From positions 7,889,001 through 7,953,000 of the forward strand of contig JAITYX010000016.1 in NCBI GenBank assembly GCA_021018815.1: DNA of 64,000 nt, read 5' to 3'. A program made the position numbers and the translations under genes. Under the pieces are notes generated by a model. The model made no database searches, had not been told where the DNA came from, and saw only the letters and a program-made list of their open reading frames with translations. Shown here piece after piece: positions 24,801 through 36,148 of this stretch (position 1 is its first letter; every line of letters starts with the position of its first letter). The stretch comes from Talinum fruticosum (Eukaryota > Streptophyta > Magnoliopsida > Caryophyllales > Talinaceae).

Positions 24801-27556
24801 GGAGGAAATCCTTCCTCATTCATCTTGTTAGAAACCCAATTATTTATCTTCCTCGAGATCCCCTCCAAAGCAACCTTCGCAACATCTTGCTCAGCTGCCC
24901 TTCTACTAGAAAATGCGTTGACAGATGTATAAGTAATTCCGTCCACCACAACAGTGGATTTGAACTTTGGAGCATGGCACTGCCTTTCATTGACAGTTTG
25001 ATACACTGGAAGTGGTATCTTTGCTCTCTGTGTGAATTCCTGTAGCCGGTTCTTGTATGGCAAAGTTTCTTGGTTGCCTACATGGAAGTAAACATATTAT
25101 CAATAAAGAGAGCATGAAAGGGCCCATTTTCAATTCCGATCCAGTCCCTTGAATGTCAATACATTTCGATAATTCCAATCAAATTTACGTACATTCAGTG
25201 ATAGCAAATCTATGGAAACTAACAAAGAGCAATATTTGCAATCTTAAAAACAATGTTTGTCAAAGTCACACGAAGAGAATCAACATCACAAGTCAATGTC
25301 ACAAATGAAGCATCCAAACCAAATCAGAATGCAGAATATGAATTACAAACAGCATGAAGTCTCAACAATTAACAGTTACACAAAGTGGCCACTACCTTAT
25401 ATGGATAGTTAAGGCAAATACACTCATGGAATCAATCCAACTTGTCTGATACCAAGGAATATCCTTAAGCATACAGTGATATGTAAATGACCGTTCCATA
25501 AAGTAACTCTAAAAATCACATCAATAGGTGTCTCACTAGTTGCTACATTTTTTCATAGGTGTCTCACTAGTTGCTACATTTTTCTTTTTCCATAAGCCTT
25601 TAGTGCAGGCATTATGCAAGAGATGCTATTGTATTCATATGTAGGTGATGCGTCCTACATCAGCAGGACAAACCCTTTCACAAATATTTAGCTCTAACAT
25701 TTGTTTAGAAGTAGGTCTTAGAACATAGGCTTCTGTGTGCAACTAATTTGGACTTAAACTTCAATGTTTTGCAAAGGTTTTAAGTTGAAATTTTCAAATC
25801 AATCCCAGATACTGGTGGTAAATAATCTTGATGTAACAGCCATGAGATGCCATCACCGTGACACCTTGCCTATTAAGACAATTTGGTATCATACAAGGAG
25901 TAAGCTAGCCTGACAATCATCAATACATATTATATAATACATAAAATCACCCTTGTGTGTGTGTGTGTGTGTGTGTGAAAGTCGAATGTCATTTAAGATC
26001 CATGTAATCTTATTAGGTTTCATCAACAGCACTAGTTGCAATGCCCAAGCATGTGCACGCATAAAAGTAAAGGTTTTTGCTTAACATTGACGAGTTGTGA
26101 GAAAGAAATTGAGTTTAACTTCTACATTCACAATGCAAACAAGAAGACCATCCTTTAGGCTTAAGAGAGGATGAGTAATGTGCCCGATTGGGGATTTCCA
26201 CCTAGCGGGTCATTTTGTGGGTTGGCAGGTATACACTGTATTTTTCTTAATCTATCTTGGAATTAGTGATACCTATATGAGAAAACAGGTGGCAATGGTT
26301 TGTTGTAAATTCTATATATTGGAAAATGGCAATACCTCAGATGCTTTAATTGCTCATTACATAATTTGAAGAATTTGACAACAGTGTTAGCTTGGGATAG
26401 GTTCACCATCTGCATTTTCTCTATTCAAGAAATACCGGTTTGTCAAAGATTGTAGATCATATATGATGCTAACTTTCAAGGAATATCAGGGTTGCCCCCA
26501 CAAAGAAGAAGAATCCAATAAATAATTCAAATAGAAAACTATGTGCACATATCAGTACAAGATTAGTGTTGCAGTAGCAGTACATGATCCTTTTATTCTC
26601 AAGTAATAATTTTTTTGAAAAAATGCCTTTCTTTCCTCCTCCCTAATCACATGAAATTCCAATATAGGTTGTCCATTTCAGTGTATTGATCATAGACAGC
26701 TTCGATCCCTAAGCTCGAATGGAATAACTAGTGTAACTGAGGGCTACATGAAACCCAAAATGTCAGAACCTACTACTTGGCGTTCTTCTACTGATCTAAC
26801 CAGGTGACTCTGCACTAGTAGTTGATACAATGGAACGATTTCTCCGAATAACATTCAAGGACTCCCAGCCATCACCATTCCACATGACCATTTGATAAGC
26901 CAAACATCAGATTTCTAGAGGAAGGTCCCTGCTACCAAGGACTTGCTTCCTAATCTTATACACGCTATTAATCAATCCATGAACATGTTCCTTGATCTAC
27001 ACAACCAGTGACATGCACCCACCTTTACTTTTCAAACTTCACGAGGTCAAAATGAGCCAAAAGATAGTGAAGTACAATTCTTGCTTGGAAGTAACTCAGG
27101 TTACTATCAACATTAATCCATTAAGAAATGTAAACACTCCTCCTTTCTTGTTGCTATTATGTCACATCACAGACCTCTCCTCTATCCTATCTTTTCTCAT
27201 GACTTTGGTTCTTTGTTGTGGCCATTATCAAGTTTGTAATATTTTAATACATCCAGTTAAACACCATCGTTAAAACATACGAATGACGAGATAGAAAACA
27301 TGAATGAATTGAATGAAGAGCTAAGAAATTCCTATCTATGTCCTTTGCTAAGCCAAAATACCCACGCCCAAAAAACAGAAATCACCAACATTTTGGAAGA
27401 TGAGACGCAGAATTTCCCAAAGAACAACAAAACACAGAAGAAAATGGAAGCCCAGAAAACAACTTTATTTTTGGGAAACTTACATAGAAGTTGCTGGTGT
27501 TGCTGCTCAGGGGTTTGTCCAGAGTTGGTAAGAGAAGCCGTCGCTTGTTCAGTCAT
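21853..27556 (-). CDS. DRB: Double-stranded RNA-binding protein (DRB family, two DSRMs; two frame breaks in the tail exon)
   Basis: DRB-type protein with two dsRNA-binding motifs; relatives assist Dicer-like enzymes or bind dsRNA. Exons (minus): 27556-27484, 25077-24791, 24466-24256, 24130-23549 and 21906-21853, joined by GT-AG introns. Exon 2 encodes DSRM1 (YKNRLQEFTQRAKIPLPVYQ ... RRAAEQDVAKVALEGI). Exon 3 encodes DSRM2 (CKSILHEFAAKMNLDKPKYN ... SKKEAEQCAAREVILSIV). Exon 4 opens with GNLGLATILPEIIKAKAKFF, then a stop (CGA TAG). One base added to the six-T run at about 24070-24075, and another in the CCCC run at about 23795-23798, would open the frame through three roughly 41-residue repeats (KDANKAG, PEAPEQQVSDVHSL) and a basic KKRKSKRKKEADKKLK to a short last exon ending SKGAQQS. 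Exon 4 has 582 bases, and 584 would keep phase. As read, the protein stops right after DSRM2. Confidence 0.8.
23636..23994 (-). repeat. Three coding tandem repeats of about 41 codons in the DRB tail
   Basis: Within DRB exon 4, three consecutive units share an EA...KDA(N/K)KAG...(P)EA(P/H)E...D(V/A)HSL pattern. The first starts at 23994 with GASATTEA, the second about 23871 with DSVSREVA, and the third about 23748 with ASAPIKEA. Divergence between units shows an old duplication kept in a codon-like pattern. The frame break at the CCCC run falls inside unit 2. Confidence 0.75.
25524..25584. repeat. Tandem duplication in the long DRB intron, 2 x about 31 bp
   Basis: The stretch ATAGGTGTCTCACTAGTTGC followed by TACATTTTTT occurs twice side by side within intron 1 of the DRB gene. 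No function is suggested. Confidence 0.85.
25954..25977. repeat. (TG)n microsatellite
   Basis: TG dinucleotide repeat of about 12 units within intron 1 of the DRB gene. Confidence 0.95.
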
Positions 27557-27969
27557 TTTTGCGCCAATTTCTCCACTCGGGTGCCTCCAAGAGAGAGAGA
27601 GAGAGTGCTAGGGTTGGTTCAAGGGACTCTTTCTGGGTAGAGAAAAACGGCGATGTCAGGTGGATTTAATCCATCCAAATCTCAGAAACCCACAAACAAA
27701 AAGTTGGGGAGTTTTGAAATTAATCGAGTTGGGATGAAAACGAAAACGACACGAGTAGCCCCTGCTTCACAAAGAGGCGTAATTTCTCTCAAAGAGAAGG
27801 AAGATTCACTGATTCAGTACAGCATTTGGGTGTTCCAGGGAACGACAGAGGGGCAGAGAGTCAGTCCCAGGTTATGACGTTACCACTACTGCCTACACGC
27901 ACGGAGTATTTGGGGTTTGTACAGTATAAAATATTTATAAATAAATCATATTGCTCACGTCGTTTCAAA

Positions 27970-27986
27970 GCTGGAATAGCTCAGTT

Positions 27987-28019
<33 letters not shown>

Positions 28020-28043
28020 GAGGTTCAAGCCCTCCTTCTAGCG
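27970..28043 (+). tRNA. tRNA-Asn (anticodon GTT)
   Basis: A complete 74-nt cloverleaf. The acceptor stem GCTGGAA pairs with TTCTAGC (one G-U pair) and is followed by a G discriminator. The D-arm contains TAGCTCAGTTGGTTAGAGC (A box). The anticodon loop CTGTTAA gives GTT (Asn). The T-arm GGAGGTTCAAGCCCTCC contains the B box. A TTTT run shortly after the end (28047-28051) fits a Pol III terminator. The 3' end faces the tRNA-Ser gene about 75 bases away. Confidence 0.96.
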
Positions 28044-28116
28044 TTCTTTTTCCATTTCCGTTTAAAACCATAAATATCGGCAACTAAATGGAAAATATCA
28101 AAAAATAAAACATAAT

Positions 28117-28198
28117 CGTGAGCGGCAGGATTCGAACCTGCGCGGGCAGAGCCCACATGATTTCTAGTCATGCCCGATAACCACTCCGGCACGCTCAC
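28117..28198 (-). tRNA. tRNA-Ser (anticodon AGA)
   Basis: An 82-nt class II tRNA on the minus strand. Acceptor GTGAGCG pairs with CGCTCAC plus a G discriminator. The anticodon stem-loop ATGA-CTAGAAA-TCAT gives AGA (Ser). A variable arm follows (GTGGGCTCTGCCCGC), and the T-arm GCAGGTTCGAATCCTGC is canonical. It is convergent with tRNA-Asn and not in tandem with it. Confidence 0.95.
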
Positions 28199-28199
28199 T

Positions 28200-30712
28200 T
28201 GTGTGCAGACTTCTATCGGCTTCAAGGAAAAACCATAAATGTAAATTATATATGCTCTACTATTCAGGACTCTTTTTTCTTTTCTTTTGTTTTTTTTTTT
28301 TTCAGTTGAGTGCACCAATTGCTTACTTATATATGAGCATATTAATGTAAGGTATGGCCCCCATTTACAATGGCAAAATCTTTGTCTCAATTAATTTCAT
28401 ATTGTTTGATCTAATCTATTTGTGACTAAAGGGGATATCATATTATCATTCTCAAACATACCTATATTTTTGTGACCACTTAGTCATACAAGTTTAACGA
28501 TCAATTTTTGTTTTGCGTAGGGAGAATTTAGCATTGTCTATGAGTTCTATACGGTCCAATATCTTATGGATTCTCGCTTCCATTTGTGAGCTCATCATTT
28601 TGTTGTCTAGTTTAACAATAATTTGGTGTCTTTATCTCAAAACCTCATCATGGTGTAAGGTGTTACACTTTTAAAATTATACACATATATTGGATATCTT
28701 TATCATCCCCTATACATGAATACTATTCTTATAAGGATTAGATAGAGCAAGGTCTAGCTCATACACAAAAAAGCTACTCAGTAAATAATATAATTTTCTC
28801 AAATATTCTTATTTAAAACTTCAATTAAACTATTATCTTCAGAAAATGAAGATGGATTATAGATAATAAAAAGAATTATGACACTTTTTATTTTAATTTC
28901 TGATAATATGATGGTATGATGAGAGGGGGGTGAGGAAGAATGAGGGTGTCGGCTGGTATTGTTCACCAACTACAAAGTCATACACCTTTTTAATTTGGGT
29001 ACTAATTAACCCATTAGTATTTTATGAATTTAGGGTTTGAATCCCCGACATCAAAATCTCCATATTCCCCACATCAAATCCTTTCACAAAAGCTTCTGTT
29101 ATAGGGTAGTTAAACTCTCTCTCTCTCTCTCATCATTTGGTAATAATTAATTAATCAATAATTTGTTTATAAAACTAGCTATGTGTCAAAACATTGGATC
29201 CAATAGAAAAAACACTTTTGTGGGTTCATGAATCCATGGTGAATCATTGGAAGCTATGTTGCATGTGTAGGCAAAGTCGTAAAATAAGATCGGATTTTTA
29301 CTTATAACTGAATTATGTAGGATGTAGTATATGTTTAATATTAGTGCTAGTTATCGGTTGTTTCGGATAATGTATGTAGGTTGCTAATTAAAAATCGGTA
29401 GATAATTGATGGGTCTACTTTGAGATATGATCATATTATTTGTTTACTTGAATGATGAAAAAATAAAAATGAGCACCACTCTTATTTAGCTTATGGATTG
29501 AAAAATCTAAATTTCATAACCTAATATGTTTAGATGAACAACATAATAAATTTTTGTCACCTTAGTCATGAACAAAAATGTCAAAATTTATTTAGTCGCC
29601 CTTCCCCGATAGTTAATTTTCACCGCCCACACCCTTTTTCATGTGGTGAATTTTAGTCATTATCATGTATGAAAGGTTTTGATCATATTTTCGGTTGTTT
29701 CCTTTTATTTTTGCCCAAAAATAGTTGGATGGTATTTCATTGTCATCTTTTAGATTGGTTACTATCATATAAAAAAAGTTTTATTTTCTTTAATCAACAC
29801 TTATGAAAAAAATTAAACAATAAACATTAATCAAAAACTATTGTTGTAATGCACCAATCAGATGATGCACATTAAAAGTATAATCCGATTGAACATATTT
29901 TCAAGGTGCTAATAGTTGTTCCGAGTATTAAAGTACTTCACTATTTGTTGAGATAAAGTATTAATTTATAAAATAAAATGAATAGTTAATTTTTCTGAGA
30001 ACAATTCTTAATTAAATCTAAAATTATACTGCAACTCTTGTAAAAAAAGGGACTGAGATATATTTCTAAAACTATAATTATACAAAATCACTACTGAAAA
30101 GATCAAATCATACATTTTTTTCTTTATTTTTCCGGTTTTGGGCAATCATGATTTGTCTTAATTCTAAAGAAATTACTATTTAGGAGTATATATATTATAT
30201 ATATATATATATCAAATATCCTTTTGTTGGACATTGATTCATATAATAAAATTTTTGTATATACAGAAGCTGGTGCACCAATCGCTATACCCCGTGCCAT
30301 TTTCGTCTCTGACTACCTTCCAAATGATGAAGCAGCAAAGCACCCGGGCGAGTTTATCTTTGTCCTCATTCCACTCAACACAACAATCTCTCTTCCATTA
30401 TATCTCTCTCTCTCTTCACCAGCCATCTTAGTTTAATTAATAGCCTCATTAACCAGCAATGTCTTCTTTATTATGGCCTGCTTATTCAATTTTCTCCTTC
30501 TCCCATTCGTCTAATTTAATACATCACATCGTACCCATACTCCCATTTCCCCACCTTCCCCCACCGTTTCTCTCTCCCTTGAAAAGCTATTCTATTCTAC
30601 TTGTTTCTGGGATTTTGTGGGTGTTCTCTCCCTTCCCTTCAAGCAAAGTTGAGCTCTTTTTTCCTGCTTTTGGTTTCTGGGATTTTGTGGGTTTCTGTGT
30701 TCTTCTTGAGAT
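28200..30712. other. Gene-free stretch upstream of the kinase gene
   Basis: AT-rich DNA without a convincing gene. It includes a CT microsatellite (about 29117-29131) and a TA-rich run (30186-30212). The last few hundred bases are probably promoter and leader of the kinase gene: pyrimidine-rich, with a small direct repeat (TTTCTGGGATTTTGTGGGT at about 30604 and 30674). An upstream ATG at 30459 opens a 118-codon frame overlapping the kinase start in another frame; whether it is transcribed cannot be told. Confidence 0.6.
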
Positions 30713-33167
30713 ATGCAACAAAGTACGGGTTATTCTCAATGCAATTACACTGACTCCAGAAAACCCCCTCTTGAAAATGAAAACCCTCCGTCAAAAATGC
30801 CACCTGCCCATTTAAGGTCTCTCTCCAAAGTCTCTAATTTTGACGTTGATGATGATGATGATGTTGATGATTACTGTGCCAACAACGGCTTTGATGAACT
30901 GAGATTCAAGTCTCTTTTGATGAAGATGGTTTGGGATTTCGGGTTTGGTTGTTTTGTTGCAGGAGGAGAGAGAAACAAGAAGGGCAACAATGGTACCAAC
31001 AAGGACAATCCAGAGCACAACAAGGCTTGGTTACTTGCAGAGTCTGGTGGGGATTTAGCAAATGGGGAGCCTCACTCTGTTCACTCCTCCTTCAGGTTCA
31101 GCCTTTGCTCTCAGGTCGAGCTTGACTCAATGAAAACAAAAAGCTCTACCCCTTCTACAACAATTTTGATGGTTAACTTAAACAATAATTCAAGTGTTTC
31201 TTACTCGAACGATCATAAATGGTGTAAGATTGAATCATTGGAGAAGAGTATGTCCCCTGTTACCTGTTCTTTGATCAGGTTCAGCTATGATGAAATTGTT
31301 GCTGCCACTCGCAATTTCTCTCAAGGTACTTGAATGGCCTCCCTTTTGTCTATCAATCTTTTCTGGGTTTTGGTTATTTCTAGTTATATAGAGTTTGTGA
31401 TTATGTGTGTTCTGTTAGTTGAATGGGTTGGTTTTCAATGTATCAATCTTTTTATGGGGTTTTGTTGATTATTGTTATAGCTGCCTCCAATTTGGTTTTG
31501 ACTTTTGTGATTTTTGGAACTGAATAGGTAGAGTACTGGGCAGAGGTGCATGTAGTTATGTATTTAGAGGTAGAGTTGGGTTTCTGAGAACCGCAGTAGC
31601 AATCAAGAGGTTAGATAAAGAAGACAATGAGTCTCCAAAGGCATTTTGTAGAGAATTGATGATTGCAAGTTCTCTTCAGCATCCAAATATTGTCCCTCTC
31701 TTGGGATTTTGTATTGATCAAGAAGAAGGCTTATTCTTGGTGTACAAATATGTGTCCAGTGGAAGCCTCGAGCGCCATTTGCACGGTATAGTTTCTCAAG
31801 AATTCACGAGATATCCATTTCTGTTTGTGTGAATTCTGGGTGGAATTTTGACATGATATAATCTGCAGGGAAGAAGGCAGTAAAGAGTTTTGCATCACTT
31901 TCATGGTCTGTAAGGTATAAGGTTGCTGTGGGAATTGCAGATGCTATTGCCTATTTGCACAATGGAACTGAAAAATGTATAGTTCATAGAGACATAAAGC
32001 CCTCTAATATCCTTCTGTCTTCCAAGAAAAGGCCCAAGGTGAGAACGTGAGATGGTTCTTTGTTAGGTTTTTGATTTGATTTGACAGTGGCATCTGATAT
32101 CTGAGTTCTAAACTGCTTGATGACTTTTGCAGTTGTGTGATTTTGGATTAGCAACATGGACTCCAGCCCCATCAGTCCCTTTTCTTTGCAAAACTGTGAA
32201 AGGAACATTTGGGTATGATAATGGAAAGATCATTTCTCTGGAAAATGCAGTTTGGGTGGGATCCAATCTTCATCATCTGACTATGTGCAAATTTTTGCAG
32301 GTACCTGGCTCCTGAATACTTCCAGCATGGGAAGATATCAGATAAAACTGATGTCTATGCCTTTGGAGTGGTTCTTCTCGAGCTAATAACAGGTCGAAAG
32401 CCAATTGATGCTACAAAGCCACCTGGAGAGGAGAACTTAGTCCAATGGGTAGGTTACTGTTATTGGTGAAGATCAATTGATAAGGTGGTCCTTTGATATA
32501 ATTTGCTTGAGTATAGAGAAATCCTGTGAATATTTTCACAACATTTACTTGGCGGTGCATCACTGCAATATTTTCTGGTTGCTATATTTAAAAGGGCAGC
32601 CCCAACCCTCTTGGGCCCTCTTATGGCTCAATAATTCTTTTGACAAAGACATGTTTCGTTCATTGGATAATATGTATGTCTTGTAATCCAGTTGTGAAAT
32701 AATATATTGTGTTTCGTATGGACCCTAGATTACTCAGACTCTTCATTCCAATCCCAACATTGCCACATTTTATCTGACCCTTTTGGTTTCTACTTGCTAG
32801 ATATGACGAGATGCTCCAAAATTCACAATATATGCCTTTTTTTGTGATGTGAGGTTGTGCATCAAATTTTGTTAATTGACCAGGGTGGGTTCTCGTTTTA
32901 CAGGCAAAACCACTGTTGGACCAAGGAGGTGCATGGCCTGACACTTTGCTTGATCCACGAGCCAAAGTGACTCCAAAAAGTTCAAGACTGATAAACCAGA
33001 TGGTCCGTGCAGCAGCAGCCTGTCTAAACAGCGAAGAATCCTGTAGGCCGGGTATCAATGAAGTCATGACCCTGCTCAGGGAGAAAGTTGCCATGCCAAG
33101 GGCAAGGGAGGCTTTGTCCGGAACAGTTCTGTTCGTCAAGTACTGCAACGATCAAAGAGCGAAATGA
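30713..33167 (+). CDS. Receptor-like cytoplasmic kinase (Ser/Thr protein kinase), 510 residues
   Basis: Protein kinase of the plant RLK/Pelle group without signal peptide or membrane segment, hence a cytoplasmic RLCK. Exons (plus): 30713-31325, 31528-31785, 31869-32038, 32133-32212, 32301-32448 and 32904-33167. All junctions are GT-AG and keep phase. The first 190 or so residues are non-conserved, with an acidic stretch ([10 protein letters not shown]). The kinase follows [16 protein letters not shown]: glycine loop GRGACSYVF (about 209-217), VAIK lysine 231, HRDIKPSN with HRD at 330-332, DFG at 350-352, GTFGYLAPEYF activation segment, and [19 protein letters not shown]. The catalytic residues are present, so activity is expected. 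The domain ends with [18 protein letters not shown]. The substrate is unknown. The start is the first ATG in frame with the domain; the upstream pyrimidine-rich DNA looks like a leader. Confidence 0.88.
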
Positions 33168-34200
33168 AGAACCATTTGGCTTTGGCCATGCTTGGAGTTT
33201 CTGAGTTGGACGACGATGATTTCTTGTATGGTAGATGACTGAGAAAAATTGCGGTTTCCTCATTGTTTTCTTTTTCTTTTTCTTCATTTTCTTTTCACTG
33301 TTGCATCGTTTATTCTCATCTTCCTTTTGGTTGCAAGAGTGAGAGTCGTTTGCAGTGAGAATTTCTTGACTTGAAGAGATTAATAGGAGCAGGTTGAACC
33401 ATTGTATGTATAGGGATAGGAAGAAGATGTGTAAATATCCTCCATGTTTTGTTCTTTGTTTGGGAGGAATTTAGATTTTCTGTTGGACAATCTGTAGGAT
33501 AACCGAGAAGCTTAGTATTGCAGATTGTCTAGAAATTGAGATGAAATTGAGCCTGCTGTTATTCGGCAGGGTAAATCGAGCCTGTTGTTAAAATTTTGAT
33601 ATCACATTTTTGTATATTTCTTGCTTAGTAAAAATTTACTCTGCTTCCGCATTATGGTAGCCTATTGATAATTTTGATATCTCTGGTGGTACTTTTTCCT
33701 TTCTGATTCTTGTTTTTATGAGAGTAATTTCAACAAAAATCTTTTCCCGGTAAACTAGCATTCTGTTTGCTTGTAAGAGCAAAGTTGTCTATGACTGAAT
33801 CTCCTTGTACATTTGTTATTTGGGATGACCATAATTCTTATGAAAAGTCTCTAAATACAACTGCTTTCAAATGAAAATTTGAATGAAAACAGTAGAATGT
33901 TTCTTTCATAAACACTCTACAGGGATGGGACATTAACCAATTGAAAACATAAAATACGCATAAAAACAGAACATTGTCAATTTGTCGCCGATGCTCGTGC
34001 ATAACCAGTTAATGAATGGATGTTTCAATTTCTATCCAAGAACCATGAATGATGCTTTCTACTTTCTACAAAGAACCAGACCAAGTTCCATGCTTTCCAA
34101 AAAAATGCAGGTTAATACAAATGAGCAGATATTGACAACCACAACAGCAATCTCTGTCATAATAGATTTCACCTGAGCAAGGTCTACAAGACATTAGCAA
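33168..34200. other. Convergent 3' flanks of the kinase and polcalcin genes
   Basis: About 1 kb between two genes that point towards each other. It holds their presumed 3' untranslated regions and nothing else recognisable. T-rich and AATAAA-like stretches are frequent but not diagnostic. Confidence 0.6.
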
Positions 34201-34461
34201 CTAGAAAATCTTAGCAACATCTCTAATCAAACCGCGGTTAGCTCGGGCAAACTCCGTGAACTCCTCGAATGAAATGAAGCCATCTTTATCGGTGTCGAGC
34301 TCATCCATCATGTACTGAACCTCCTCGGGGGTAACTGAACCAAGCATCTTAAGGGCTTCGCCGAGCTCCGCTGCTGATATATTGCCATCCCCGTCTGTGT
34401 CAAACCGCTTGAAGATCCGCTCTCTGTCTGCTATGTCTTCGGGTGTATCATTTTCAGCCAT
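34201..34461 (-). CDS. Polcalcin-like two-EF-hand calcium-binding protein, 86 residues
   Basis: Small cytosolic calcium-binding protein of the polcalcin family, known as pollen proteins and allergens. It is a single exon starting MAENDTPEDIADRERIFKRF; the ATG at 34461 fits the usual family start, and an in-frame ATG 14 codons upstream is less likely. There are two EF-hands with complete loops: DTDGDGNISAAE (about 21-32) and DTDKDGFISFEE (about 56-67). The conserved tail FARANRGLIRDVAKIF is diagnostic. Length matches the family (about 80-86). It lies convergent to the upstream kinase gene. No regulatory element specific to pollen was identified. Confidence 0.93.
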   Translation of the reverse strand: MAENDTPEDIADRERIFKRFDTDGDGNISAAELGEALKMLGSVTPEEVQYMMDELDTDKDGFISFEEFTEFARANRGLIRDVAKIF

Positions 34462-36148
34462 ATTTTGTTTCCAAGAATTAGTTAGTTTGATGGGTAAATT
34501 CAAAGATAGAAATCCTAGTCTTTGGACATGAAGATCTGTTGGGTTTAAGTAAATCTGTTTCTTTTAATATGTCAGGTTATCCGTTTGATTCGGAGGGTAA
34601 ATTAGCTTCGAAATCGGATCACCTTAAGGATGCATAATATTGCTAACTGTTTTTTTCAGTTGCAAAATTTACTACCAAAATTAGGGCGGTCAAAAATAGA
34701 CACCCAATTTAATTTCTTTTAATGCGAATGAGAATGGTATTTATATTACTATGTTGGATCACAACAAGAAACACTATTATTATCTAAATTACTAACGAAT
34801 GTCCTATTCCATTTAGTTTTAATTTATAACTTTACAGCTTCTCGCAACTCATTAGAGCTACTTAAAGCTCCTTTTTGACCTTAACTTATGTAATTTTATT
34901 TGCACTCATTTAACCCACATAGTTTTGATTAAAACATTCCATAAGGAAGCAAATTATTTGAAGGATTGGAAGAATCAAAACATTCCATATGGAAGCAAAT
35001 TATTTGAAGGATTGGAAGAAAAATATGATATGAGGAACTTCTCAAAGCAAATAATGTGCATGGTCGGTGACCACTCACACGCATCCAGTTTTGTTTATGG
35101 TGGAATTTTTAAAGTCGTGTTTGATCATCAACGGTAAGCGATTATCTGTTGGATGATTGAATTAATTGTATACTTTTAATTAATTGAATTAATTATATTA
35201 GTTGTTTCAAAAAAAAAATTTAGGTAAAATTTGTTATTTCTCAAAAAGATATGAAAAAAACATTTAAAAATGACTTTTTAAGCATAAAAACTATTACCAA
35301 AGTCATTTGTCAAATTTTAACCATAGAGTGAGGTATGTCGTTCCCTCCCCCACAAAATAAAAACAATAATAATAACAATAATAACACACCCACCCCCTCT
35401 TAGTTTTCTCATTTTCTCTCTGATAGTGATCCTATGTATAATGTAGACTAATTCATGCACGTAAAAGTAGACAGTTGGTCCAGTACAACAGCACATCATG
35501 CTAAATAAGTCCATCATCTTTCCTTTGAGAAGAGATTGGTTGTGAGATTTTCAAATCATTGTTGACAGTTGTATTTGCTGATCAACATAACAAATACCAT
35601 CAAATTCTCCATCGCCTGTTCTTTCAAGTAGTACATATTATTGTCACTACACAATTATCTCATCATTTCTTTCTTTCCTTCCTTTATTATCAACCTACCA
35701 ATAACACTTCATTACTTTTGCACCGGGACAATATAGCAGCCAGGCAGAGTAATGCAACTTTAGTCTCAATCTACTGCACAATTGAATTGATTTTGGGGCA
35801 ATCTAGTTCAATAAAATTACAGTACGTTGAACCAAATGCCATACAACAGAAACAATCAATCGTGATCCCATTTCAGTAGTACTACAAACTTAGCATAATG
35901 CTGACAGTTTCAGAATCCAAATAAACTCCAGAAGTTTTCGACCCCCAAAAATGAATAGCTCCCTAAAAGCCTTGTCAAAATTACACAGGGATTACATCCC
36001 AATCAGAAAAGGAACAAAATATACAAGCCTACAAGATGCATTATTGTTCTGCACAAACTCAACCCTGCAAGCATCATTATTGCTTGAAAAAATTGGGGCA
36101 ACAGTGCTTACAAGTTAGAAAGCCACATAGGATGGATGAACGGCTAAT
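34462..36148. other. Intergenic region between polcalcin and fructokinase
   Basis: Promoter side of the polcalcin gene and 3' side of the fructokinase gene. It contains a 46-bp tandem duplication (34931-35020) and otherwise AT-rich DNA. Short frames such as 34925-35137 contain that duplication and match no family I recognise. Confidence 0.6.
34931..35020 (+). repeat. Tandem duplication, 2 x 46 bp
   Basis: Two adjacent copies beginning AAAACATTCCATA at 34931 and 34977. They are nearly identical apart from ATAAGG versus ATATGG and the end of the second unit. It appears to be a recent slippage or unequal-exchange event. Confidence 0.9.

Noticed and set aside
28025..28390. 121-codon frame on the minus strand
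   Set aside because: It runs through the tRNA-Ser gene; tRNA sequence explains the openness.
28960..29100. B-box-like GGGTTTGAATCCCCGAC on the plus strand
   Set aside because: No A box at suitable distance, no A-tail and no flanking duplication; not enough for a SINE.
30459..30812. 118-codon frame overlapping the kinase start in another frame
   Set aside because: Composition is that of a pyrimidine-rich leader; no family features. It could act as an uORF only if the transcript starts further upstream, which the sequence does not show.
34925..35137. 70-codon frame upstream of polcalcin
   Set aside because: Contains the 46-bp tandem duplication and no recognised domain; probably chance.
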